Part shown: piece after piece, positions 40,737-48,003 of the stretch
Layout of the letters: the number at the start of each line of letters is the position of its first letter
Position numbering within the stretch: position 1 is the first letter of the stretch
Assembly: GCA_016712045.1 (NCBI GenBank)
Contig: JADJRV010000018.1
Span: 86,032-150,031 of the forward strand
Reading direction: 5' to 3'
DNA: 64,000 nucleotides
DNA from: Chloracidobacterium sp.
Lineage (GTDB): Bacteria; Acidobacteriota; Blastocatellia; Pyrinomonadales; Pyrinomonadaceae
The notes under the pieces: model-generated
Told to the model about the DNA's origin: nothing
Seen by the model: only the letters and a program-made list of their open reading frames with translations
Databases searched by the model: none
Translations under genes and position numbers: made by a program

Positions 40737-42365
40737 TACGATACCTCCGATTCGCCGATCATATCGATCGCGTGACAAGGGCATTGCTCATAGCAAACGC
40801 CGCAACCGGTGCATAGGTTGTAGCTGATCTTATACCTAAGCCCGGCACCCAACTTAATGATCGCCCGTTCAGGGCAAGCCCCGAAGCAACCGTCACATTC
40901 AAAACAGTTGCCGCATGAGTAGCAGCGTTGCGCCTCGTAGACGGCTTCGTCCATTGAAAGCCCGCCAACGATCTCGTCAAATCCGGAGATCGCGATCTCG
41001 GGTTCTATATGCTCCTGTTGTTTGGGGAGAGCGTCTGTACGGTACCAAACGCTAAGCTGCTCGGCCGAAACTGACGGGTTGTTGGGTGCTTTCACAAAAC
41101 TGCGGCCGTTGAGCCAGGCGTCGATGTTACGGGCAGCCTTTTTGCCGTGGCCTGTCGCGACCGTGACGGTTCGCTCGCTCGGGACCATATCGCCGCCGGC
41201 AAAGATCCCATCATGGCCTGTCATCATATTCTTATCGACAATGACTGTCCCGTCTTTGTCAAAGACAATTCCCGGGATACCAGCGAGAAAGGCAGTTTCA
41301 GTTGTTTGTCCTAGGGCAAGAATTACCGAATCCGCTGCGAGCGTCTCCAAGACGCCAGTCGGTACGGGGCGGCCGTCTACGATCTCCATTTTTTCGACCG
41401 TCAATGATGTGGAATCAAGATCCTTGATGGTACGCAGCCAATGGATCTTGATCCCCTCGCTAAGGGCTTCGTCAGCCTCAAAATCGCGCGGGCATGTGTT
41501 CGCGGTCACGCCGATATATGATCAATGCCTCCTCAGCACCGAGCCGCTTTGCTGTTCTGGCCGCATCCATTGCGGTGTTTCCGCCGCCGTATATCGCGAC
41601 CCGGCGGCCGATCTGAGGAGCCCTGCCGAGCTCGACGTCTTTTAAAAAGGTAACAGCGTCGAGTATTTTGTTGGCATCCCTCGCCGGGATATCGGTCTTT
41701 TTTCCAATGTGTGCCCCGATCGCTATGAATACGGCATCGAAATTACCCGATGTCTTTTCTGCAAGCAGATCGGTCACCTTACGGCCCAACTCTATCGTTA
41801 CGCCGAGATCCTCGATTCGTGCGACCTCCGTTTTCAGTACATCTCGAGGCAGTCGATAGGCCGGAATTCCAAAATTCATCATGCCGCCCGCTATCGGGCC
41901 GGCTTCGTAAATAACAACATCATTTCCGAGTCGAGCAAGGTGATAGGCGGCTGAAAGGCCGCTAGGCCCAGCCCCAACGACGAGGATGCTTTTCTGTGTC
42001 TTTCGCTTTGGCTTTGAGAATTTCCACCCTTCGGTAATCGCCAGATCACCTAGAAAACGCTCGACGGAGTGAATGCTTACGGAAGTGTCGATCGCCCCGC
42101 GATTGCATGATTCTTCACACGTGTGGTAGCAGACACGCCCATGGATCGCCGGAAATGGATTGTCTTCCGTCAGCTTTTGCCATGCTTCAAAATGCTTCCC
42201 TTCCTGCGTGAGAGCGAGCCATGATTGTATGTTTTCACCCGCCGGACACGCATTATTACATGGCGGAAAAAAATCGATGTACGCCGGCCGCCTTGACCGG
42301 ATCGGCCCGGTGCCTTGTCCATGTTCCGTTAGATCAGTTTGCAATGTGAGATCATCTCGTATCAA
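40736..42365 (-). CDS. GltD-like NAD(P)/FAD flavoprotein with C-terminal 4Fe-4S clusters (frameshifted)
   Basis: About 542 residues. N-terminal Cys motif (PPCNNACPAGENIQSW, GRVCYHTCEESCNRGAID), an FAD Rossmann motif SILVVGAGPSGLSAAYHLAR, a second NAD(P) dinucleotide motif VAIYGGGNTAMDAARTAK, then IFAGGDMVPSERTVTVATG, and a C-terminal double cluster (CYSCGNCFECDGCFGACP, CTGCGVCYEQCP). This is the glutamate-synthase small-subunit type that moves electrons between NAD(P)H and iron-sulfur partners; coupled to nifJ it could link ferredoxin and NAD(P)H. One break near 41480-41509 (EHMPAR/DFEADEALS). The start is TTG at 42365, behind a strong GGAGG 8 nt upstream. Confidence 0.88.
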
Positions 42366-42658
42366 CGTTGTGCCCTCCGCTTCTCAGAAAACTGTCACAC
42401 TTATCTTGCAATACGTTGTAAGTGCAAGACTTGTGCCAGCAACGAGGGCCTCGAAAATCGTGGACTAATAGGTAATTAGTAGGCGAAGCGAAAAGACAGG
42501 GTGAATTGAATTACGTAATTCTACGCGACCGTGTGGAAAAACTACGCAGTAAGATCGAGATGGCTTAATGGGTTAATATCCATTGCGAACGCAAAACAAC
42601 CCAAAATGCGGATCGTTTCGTGGCTATGGTGGTGCTGTGTTGAAGGCACGAGGCAACG
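42366..42658. other. Intergenic region upstream of the nifJ operon
   Basis: 293 nt without a credible gene. It must hold the promoter of the GltD-like/nifJ/DHOD operon (minus strand) and the 3' end of the kor operon. The only outstanding signal is the 14-bp palindrome at 42508-42521. An open frame at 42531-42764 has no family or ribosome-binding support. Confidence 0.6.
42508..42521. promoter_or_regulatory. Perfect palindrome GAATTACGTAATTC, candidate operator
   Basis: A 14-bp perfect inverted repeat, 143 nt upstream of the TTG start of the GltD-like/nifJ operon. Size and symmetry fit a dimeric regulator site. No copy was noticed elsewhere in the window. Confidence 0.4.
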
Positions 42659-43711
42659 CTATCTTAACGAGGCATTGATCTTGGACAGTACGTCGGTTCC
42701 GGGACATAAGTCACCCTTTGCCAGCGCATTAAGCGGCCGGCTGTTTGTATTGATCAGATCGTGAAGTTCTGTTGATGATTCGTCAATGTAAAGCAGGCCG
42801 GTAAGTATCTCGCCTTTGTACTTGGCATTTTGAACCGCGTTCATCGCTGAGCGGCGGTTTGTCGGATCCCAGTCTTTCTGTAGCTTGTGCAGACGGATTT
42901 CCGACCCGTCATGCATTATTATGTCCGAAACATCGCCAGCCTCATAGCTGGCTTTGATCTCCGTCATCATCGGCACAAAATCCATCGTGCCGGTGACCTC
43001 GACGTGTTCGCGGACGTAATCGTAAGATTTCGTTGAACCGGTGTTGTTGTTGAATGTAACGCACGGCGAGATGACGTTTAGAAACGCAAAGCCATTGTGT
43101 GACATCGCGGCTTTCATCAGCGGAATCAGTTGATCCTTATCGCCCGAAAAGCTTTGCCCTACGAATGTCGCTCCGAGTTCGATCGCGAGGCTCGCGAGGT
43201 CGATGGCTTCGAAAAGGTTGACACTTCCCGCTTTACTCTTAGAACCGGCATCCGCAGTAGCGCTGTCTTGGCCTTTCGTCAGGCCGTAGCAGCCGTTGTT
43301 CATCACGAGGTAAACCATGTTCAGGTTTCGCCGGACGACGTGGACGAACTGCCCCATTCCGATCGAGGCCGTGTCGCCGTCGCCTGAGACGCCGAAATAG
43401 ATCAGGTCGCGGTTCGCGAGATTCGCTCCCGTCGCTACCGAAGGCATACGCCCGTGGACCGAATTGAATCCGTGCGAATTGCTCAGAAAATATGCCGGGG
43501 ATTTCGACGAACACCCAATACCCGAAAGTTTCGCCACTTTGTGCGGCTCGATGTTCATCTGCCAACACGCCTCGACGATCGCGGCGTTGATCGAATCATG
43601 CCCGCAACCCGCACAAAGCGTCGAAAGCGAGCCCTCATAATAATCGACCGTGTACCCAAGGTCGTTCTTTGGCAATGCCGGATGGCGGAATGTTGATCTA
43701 ACGTAAGTCAT
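42659..43711 (-). CDS. korB: 2-oxoacid:ferredoxin oxidoreductase subunit beta
   Basis: 350-residue thiamine-diphosphate subunit of a 2-oxoglutarate/2-oxoacid:ferredoxin oxidoreductase. Marks: STLCAGCGHDSINAAIVEAC, SGIGCSSKSPAYFLSNSHGF, VHGRMPSVATGANLANRDL, and the TPP motif VSGDGDTASIGMGQFVHVVR with NNGCYGLTKGQ. Clusters are bound by the four cysteines near the N-terminus (CAGC, GIGC) and SPCVTFNN. With KorA it oxidises 2-oxoglutarate to succinyl-CoA using ferredoxin, so it may run the TCA cycle oxidatively. The frame is intact. It is the last gene of its operon, 3 nt after the esterase. Confidence 0.94.
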   Translation of the reverse strand: MTYVRSTFRHPALPKNDLGYTVDYYEGSLSTLCAGCGHDSINAAIVEACWQMNIEPHKVAKLSGIGCSSKSPAYFLSNSHGFNSVHGRMPSVATGANLANRDLIYFGVSGDGDTASIGMGQFVHVVRRNLNMVYLVMNNGCYGLTKGQDSATADAGSKSKAGSVNLFEAIDLASLAIELGATFVGQSFSGDKDQLIPLMKAAMSHNGFAFLNVISPCVTFNNNTGSTKSYDYVREHVEVTGTMDFVPMMTEIKASYEAGDVSDIIMHDGSEIRLHKLQKDWDPTNRRSAMNAVQNAKYKGEILTGLLYIDESSTELHDLINTNSRPLNALAKGDLCPGTDVLSKINASLR

Positions 43712-43714
43712 ATT

Positions 43715-44650
43715 TTATTTAGCACGCGAAGCTGCTTCTTGCTTCTTGAATATTCGCTCACTCAATTGATAAAGGTCCGGAAATTGGTTCGCCGGGCTTA
43801 CGCCATGACCTCCAGGAAACTCGCGATACTCGTGCGGTATCTTTCTGTTGATCATGATCTCGGATAGGTCGCGATTCGGTTTGAATAGCCCAAGTTCGTC
43901 CTCCGTCCCGCAATCAAGATAGAAAAAAGGCAAGTCTTTGAGCTTGTCCTCCGGATATTCCGCGAACAACTTAAAAAGATCGTTTGCCGTAACGACCTGG
44001 CGATCCTTACCGTCGCCAAAAACAGTCGTTAACATTGCTTTGAGACCAGGTATCAGCGGCAACGATTTAGCTTCCAAGAAGCCTGTTACATTAACGGCTC
44101 CGCTCCATGAAACGGCGAGCGAGAATAATTGAGGATATTTGATGCCGTATTTCAACGCACCGTACCCGCCCATTGAGACGCCGGCGACGGCTCGGCCTTT
44201 ACGCTCGGCGATCGTGCGAAAAGCTTTGTCTATCTCGTTGACCAATTCGTTGACTACATACGATTCGTACTTATTACTCGCTATCGTTGAGCTGTCTGTG
44301 TAAAATCCGGTTCCGCCCTCGACAAAGACAAGTATGACCCTTTGCTTGTCCGTATATTTTACAGAACTAAGCTTCGTGATCTTATGATTTCCGCCCAGTC
44401 CGTGCAGCATGTAAATTACCGGAAACCGGGTCTCTTTTTCGCTTTCGTAATTGGCGGGCAGGACAACGCTGTACGGCATCTTTTTTGCCATTAACTTGCT
44501 GTCTAACTCCCCAGTCCTGATCGTCGGCTGGGGCCCTGTTACCGTCAGTGACGGAGCAGGCGAAAGTGTAGGCGTAGGCTGCTGGGCAAATGTTGCCGGA
44601 GCAATAATTATAAGTGTAAACAGCCAGGCTATAATCTTATGACTTTTCAT
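43715..44650 (-). CDS. Secreted esterase (esterase-D / putative esterase family)
   Basis: 311 residues with a signal peptide (IIAWLFTLIIIAPATFAQ). A proline/threonine linker (PTPTLSPAPSLTVTGPQPT) precedes an alpha/beta-hydrolase: oxyanion segment VIYMLHGLGGNHKIT, nucleophile elbow AVAGVSMGGYGALKYG, acid region FFYLDCGTEDELGLF and likely His in EFPGGHGVSPANQF. Members hydrolyse diverse esters (S-formylglutathione, feruloyl, mycolyl); the substrate is not predictable. It sits between korA and korB with gaps of 3 nt each, an unexpected place for an exported enzyme. The frame is intact. Confidence 0.9.
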   Translation of the reverse strand: MKSHKIIAWLFTLIIIAPATFAQQPTPTLSPAPSLTVTGPQPTIRTGELDSKLMAKKMPYSVVLPANYESEKETRFPVIYMLHGLGGNHKITKLSSVKYTDKQRVILVFVEGGTGFYTDSSTIASNKYESYVVNELVNEIDKAFRTIAERKGRAVAGVSMGGYGALKYGIKYPQLFSLAVSWSGAVNVTGFLEAKSLPLIPGLKAMLTTVFGDGKDRQVVTANDLFKLFAEYPEDKLKDLPFFYLDCGTEDELGLFKPNRDLSEIMINRKIPHEYREFPGGHGVSPANQFPDLYQLSERIFKKQEAASRAK

Positions 44651-44653
44651 GAT

Positions 44654-46600
44654 TTAACGAAAATTCCCTTTGATTTGCCTAAAGATATTATCCGCCGTGA
44701 TCGGCATGCCGTCATAATTCAGCACCGAAACGAGTTTTGACGCGTCGACGCCGAGCTCGATCATGATCAGGCTGCGGAATTGGGCGTCGCGGTTTTGTTC
44801 GATGACGAAGATGCGTTCATGCGAATCGACGAAATCGCGGAATGATGTGCCGAACGGAAAACCACGAGCCCGCATTGCGTCGAGATGTATGCCATCGGCG
44901 GCAAGGAACTCGAGGGCTTCTTCGGCAGCGTATGATGATGTGCCGAAATAGATGACGCCGTCGCGTGCGGAGAGAACCACCCCGTCAGCCGAAGCGGCTG
45001 CCACCCCTCCTTCGTAAGGAGGGGAGCTTTTGAAGATCTCCGGTTGCGGAACTAACTCCTTCGCGGTTTCCCACTTCTTCGCTAAACGATCGACGTTCCG
45101 CTGATATGCGGCTCCGTCTTCGGTATAGACGCCGTATTCGTCGCGGGAGGAGCCCCGCGTTACGAACGCGCCTCGCGTCGGGTTCGTACCGGCGATGGTC
45201 CGATAAGGGATGCCGTCGTCGTCAATGTCCAAATATCGTCCCCATTTGCTGTTGAACTGCTCCAAAAAGTCACCGGCGTGCTCCGCTTCTTGATCGGGCT
45301 GGGCCTCGGCGTTATTGCCGTTGCCGTTGGTCGCGGCGACGACGTGATATATCTTATCGAGCTGCTCCGAAGTCAGCACTTTCCCTCGATCATAGACACG
45401 CGAATCGTCCCAAGTGAGGGGCTCGGAGATGTGGTCGTTCATGCCGAGATCTAGGTCGGTCATGATGATGACTGGGGTTTGAAGCCGCTCGGTTAGGTCG
45501 AACGCATCGACGGTCATCTCGAAACATTCTTTCGGAGAAGCTGGAAACAGCAGCGGATGCTTCGTATCTCCGTGCGAAGCATACGCCGCGAGTAAGATAT
45601 CTGACTGCTGCGTCCGCGTTGGCATCCCGGTCGAAGGCCCAGTTCGCTGAACATCGATAAGAACCGTCGGAACTTCGGCGAAGTAGCCCAAACCGAGGAA
45701 CTCGTTCATCAAACTCACGCCCGGGCCGCTTGTGGCGGTGAAAGATCTCGCACCATTCCAACAAGCGCCCATTACCATGCCGATAGCGGCGAGTTCGTCT
45801 TCGGCCTGTACGATGGCGTAGTTGTTCTTGCCCGTATCTGCGTCGACGCGATACTTAGCGGCGTACTTCGCAAAGGCATCTACCACGCTCGTCGAAGGCG
45901 TGATCGGGTACCAAGCCGCAACGGTCGCTCCGGCATAGACTGCGCCGAGTCCGCATGCGGAGTTGCCGCCGAACAATATCTTATCGCCAAGCAGATCGCG
46001 GCGTTCGACTCGAATATCCAAAGGACAATCAAAGTTCTCTTTGCAGTAATCGACGCCGATGTTCAATGCTTTGATGTTCGGCTCGATGAGTTTCTCTTTC
46101 CCCTTGAACTGCTCGGCGAGCTGTCCCTCAAGCACCGCAAACTCAATGTCCAACAACGCCGACAATGCACCTATATATATTATGTTCTTGAACAACTGCC
46201 GCTGCCGTGCGTCCGTGAACTCCGCATTGCACAGTGCCATCAGCGGAATGCCGATATGCGTGATGTCCTTGCGGTCATAACCCGGCGGCAAAGGCTTTGA
46301 CGAGTCATAAAGAAAGTATCCGCCCGCGTGCACGTCCGCATAATCTTTCTTCATTGACTGCGGATTGACCGCGATCATCAGATCGACGCCCTCGCGTCTC
46401 CCCAAATATCCTTTCTCCGAGACACGCACCTCGTACCAAGTCGGCAAACCCTGAATATTCGAAGGGAAAATGTTCTTCGGCGTCACCGGCACACCCATCC
46501 GAAACACCGCCTTAGTAAACAAAGCGTTAGCCGAAGCCGACCCAGTGCCATTCACGTTTGCAAACCTAACTACGAAATCATTTATCTTCGTTTCTGCCAT
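44654..46600 (-). CDS. korA: 2-oxoacid:ferredoxin oxidoreductase subunit alpha (gamma-alpha fusion)
   Basis: 648 residues. The N-terminal gamma domain (NDFVVRFANVNGTGSASANA...) is fused to the alpha domain: LFGGNSACGLGAVYAGATVA, WYPITPSTSVVDAFAKY, QAEDELAAIGMVMGACWNGA, ATSGPGVSLMNEFLGLGYFA. The C-terminal domain (IYFGTSSYAAEEALEFLAAD, FVIEQNRDAQFRSLIMIELG) closes the active site. Around residues 523-540 the chain contains SSPPYEGGVAAASADGVV, encoded by a palindromic intergenic-type repeat (44975-45032) that sits in frame in a linker. ATG with AGGAAG upstream. Frame intact; operon korA-esterase-korB. Confidence 0.93.
   Translation of the reverse strand: MAETKINDFVVRFANVNGTGSASANALFTKAVFRMGVPVTPKNIFPSNIQGLPTWYEVRVSEKGYLGRREGVDLMIAVNPQSMKKDYADVHAGGYFLYDSSKPLPPGYDRKDITHIGIPLMALCNAEFTDARQRQLFKNIIYIGALSALLDIEFAVLEGQLAEQFKGKEKLIEPNIKALNIGVDYCKENFDCPLDIRVERRDLLGDKILFGGNSACGLGAVYAGATVAAWYPITPSTSVVDAFAKYAAKYRVDADTGKNNYAIVQAEDELAAIGMVMGACWNGARSFTATSGPGVSLMNEFLGLGYFAEVPTVLIDVQRTGPSTGMPTRTQQSDILLAAYASHGDTKHPLLFPASPKECFEMTVDAFDLTERLQTPVIIMTDLDLGMNDHISEPLTWDDSRVYDRGKVLTSEQLDKIYHVVAATNGNGNNAEAQPDQEAEHAGDFLEQFNSKWGRYLDIDDDGIPYRTIAGTNPTRGAFVTRGSSRDEYGVYTEDGAAYQRNVDRLAKKWETAKELVPQPEIFKSSPPYEGGVAAASADGVVLSARDGVIYFGTSSYAAEEALEFLAADGIHLDAMRARGFPFGTSFRDFVDSHERIFVIEQNRDAQFRSLIMIELGVDASKLVSVLNYDGMPITADNIFRQIKGNFR
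44975..45032. repeat. Palindromic repeat element inside korA
   Basis: Two adjacent hairpins: CCGTCAGCCGAAGCGGCTG and CCCCTCC-TTCGTAA-GGAGGGG, preceded by AACCACC. This composition is that of intergenic repeats of the CACCCCGTCAGCC...CCCCTCCTT type seen in many bacterial genomes, yet here it is translated in frame as part of KorA. Confidence 0.7.
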
Positions 46601-46645
46601 TAACTTCCTATTATATCGACAATCTTATCCTCAATAACACATGAC

Positions 46646-47053
46646 CTAATTCGCATCGAACAACAATGAGTAAACAATGAATCCGCCACCAGCGAGCGAT
46701 ACGATTCCAAACATCGTCATCCATTCGTACATCAGCGGCAACGATCGGTCGGCAAACTTACGATGCAGCTTCCACGGCACAAAGCTAAGAACCGCAGTCG
46801 TAAATATCAATAGCCAACCAAAAGCGGTAAAAACCGTAGTGAATAACATCTGAGGTGCATAGACAACAAACGCCGCACCAACGATGAGTCTTACAAACAT
46901 CTCAAGGAAATGTGCGAAAGCAGAGCTTGCAAACTTCCCAAAGAAGGCCTTTACTCGCTCGGGCCTCACAAAGGCAACGACCGCTAAGCCTATCAACCAG
47001 ATCCCGGCGACAAAGATCATAACAAACGCTGCATAGTTCAACGCCTGTCGCAT
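46646..47053 (-). CDS. Small integral membrane protein
   Basis: 135 residues with four predicted membrane helices: AAFVMIFVAGIWLIGLAVVA, FLEMFVRLIVGAAFVVYA, FTTVFTAFGWLLIFTTAVLS and MFGIVSLAGGGFIVYSLLF. Basic loop RPERVKAFFGKF between the first two. No family recognised. Its ATG directly abuts the DUF2200 stop (no gap) and it ends 45 nt before korA, so it is part of the same minus-strand transcript. The frame is intact. Confidence 0.78.
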   Translation of the reverse strand: MRQALNYAAFVMIFVAGIWLIGLAVVAFVRPERVKAFFGKFASSAFAHFLEMFVRLIVGAAFVVYAPQMLFTTVFTAFGWLLIFTTAVLSFVPWKLHRKFADRSLPLMYEWMTMFGIVSLAGGGFIVYSLLFDAN

Positions 47054-47410
47054 TTACACCGCCGTCCTCAAGATCTTCTCCATCTTCTTTCCCTTCGCAA
47101 GTTCGTCCACGAGCTTATCGAGCCAGCGGATCTTTTGCATCAGCGGGTCTTCGATGTCTTCGACGCGGATCCCGCAGACCACGCCTGTGATCAATGCGAC
47201 ATTCGGGTTGAGCCGTGGGGCATCTTCAAAGAAATCCCTAAAACTCACCTTATCGGCGATCACATCTTCAAGCCCCTCCGCCGTATAACCCGTCAACCAA
47301 GCAATAACCTCATGCAACTCCTCAACCGAACGCCCCTTCTTCTCCACCTTCGCCACATAATGCGGGTAAACACCAGCAAAACTCATCGCGAATACTCGTT
47401 CGTTATTCAT
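47054..47410 (-). CDS. DUF2200 domain-containing protein
   Basis: 118-residue soluble protein. The pattern ERVFAMSFAGVYPHYVAKVEKKGR, then ELHEVIAWLTGYT, NPNVALITGVVCGIRVEDI and DPLMQKIRWLDKLVDELAKG is the DUF2200 family along its whole length. Function unknown. It lies between the toxin gene (6 nt) and the membrane protein (0 nt). The frame is intact. Confidence 0.9.
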   Translation of the reverse strand: MNNERVFAMSFAGVYPHYVAKVEKKGRSVEELHEVIAWLTGYTAEGLEDVIADKVSFRDFFEDAPRLNPNVALITGVVCGIRVEDIEDPLMQKIRWLDKLVDELAKGKKMEKILRTAV

Positions 47411-47416
47411 CGTGAT

Positions 47417-47710
47417 TTAGCTCAAACGATCCTTCCAATACCCAGGCTTTCGTTTTTGATGAGCGACGGCATATATCGTTAGATATGTCTCCGTGTGCCG
47501 GTAAATGACGGAATACGGAAACCTATTACAAAGACAACGACGGGTACGCTTAGAACTTCGCGGCCAAGAGTTCGGATAATCGATGATGCGGTCAATAGTC
47601 GCGAAGACTTCTGCCGAAAAGCTATTTCCAAGACCTTCCTCGCTTTCATCGTAAAACTCAGCCGCCGCTCGAAACTCAGCGTCCGCCTCTGGGTGGATCG
47701 ACCGCATCAT
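47417..47710 (-). CDS. RelE/ParE-family toxin
   Basis: 97 residues. Typical ParE start HPEADAEFRAAAEFYDESEE, middle ATIDRIIDYPNSWP, and C-terminal strands NRFPYSVIYRHTETYLTIYA and VAHQKRKPGYWKDR. ParE toxins block gyrase and RelE toxins cut mRNA; the YDE..GLG and YxxR features fit the ParE side. The start ATG overlaps the stop of the antitoxin gene (ATGA). A much longer frame continues upstream to 48349 but only as a shadow of the flavoprotein gene. Confidence 0.9.
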   Translation of the reverse strand: MMRSIHPEADAEFRAAAEFYDESEEGLGNSFSAEVFATIDRIIDYPNSWPRSSKRTRRCLCNRFPYSVIYRHTETYLTIYAVAHQKRKPGYWKDRLS

Positions 47711-47937
47711 TTGCTGTAGCGTTTCATCATTCGCTCTCGAACCTCTTCGAGTGGTATGAGTTTTACCTTGCCAGACTCGACCTCGTCGATGCGACGCTCG
47801 ACTTCCTCCTCCCAAGCCTCTTCTACATCCTTTCGCCTCGGCGTGATGCTTTCGAGAAGGTGGTCTATGATCTCCAGCTTCATATCGATCGGAAGCGAAT
47901 CGACCACGTCCATTATCTCCATTGTTTGAGCTGTCAT
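47707..47937 (-). CDS. Addiction module antitoxin (TIGR02574-type)
   Basis: 76 residues, acidic N-terminal part (MDVVDSLPIDMKLEIIDHLL, ESITPRRKDVEEAWEEEVER) and a basic end (REVRERMMKRYSK in shape). This is the small addiction-module component usually found just upstream of a ParE-type toxin, with overlapping stop and start. GAGGAGATC precedes its ATG. The pair sits between two metabolic genes on the same strand, so it may be transcribed with the operon. Confidence 0.88.
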   Translation of the reverse strand: MTAQTMEIMDVVDSLPIDMKLEIIDHLLESITPRRKDVEEAWEEEVERRIDEVESGKVKLIPLEEVRERMMKRYSK

Positions 47938-47974
47938 AAGATCTCCTCTTGTTAATTATATCGCATCGAACTGG

Positions 47975-48003
47975 CCGTCCGCTTACGCAGGCGGTTCTGA
48001 CAA
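47975..48003. repeat. CCGCCTGCGTAAGCGG repeat, copy 1
   Basis: On the minus strand GTCAGaACCGCCTGCGTAA plus GCGGacGG. It matches the element at 56675-56703 at about 25 of 28 positions. Here the TAA of the repeat is the stop codon of the flavoprotein gene. Confidence 0.72.

Noticed and set aside
42531..42764. 77-residue open frame overlapping the end of korB
   Set aside because: Antisense to korB for half its length, no family match and no Shine-Dalgarno.
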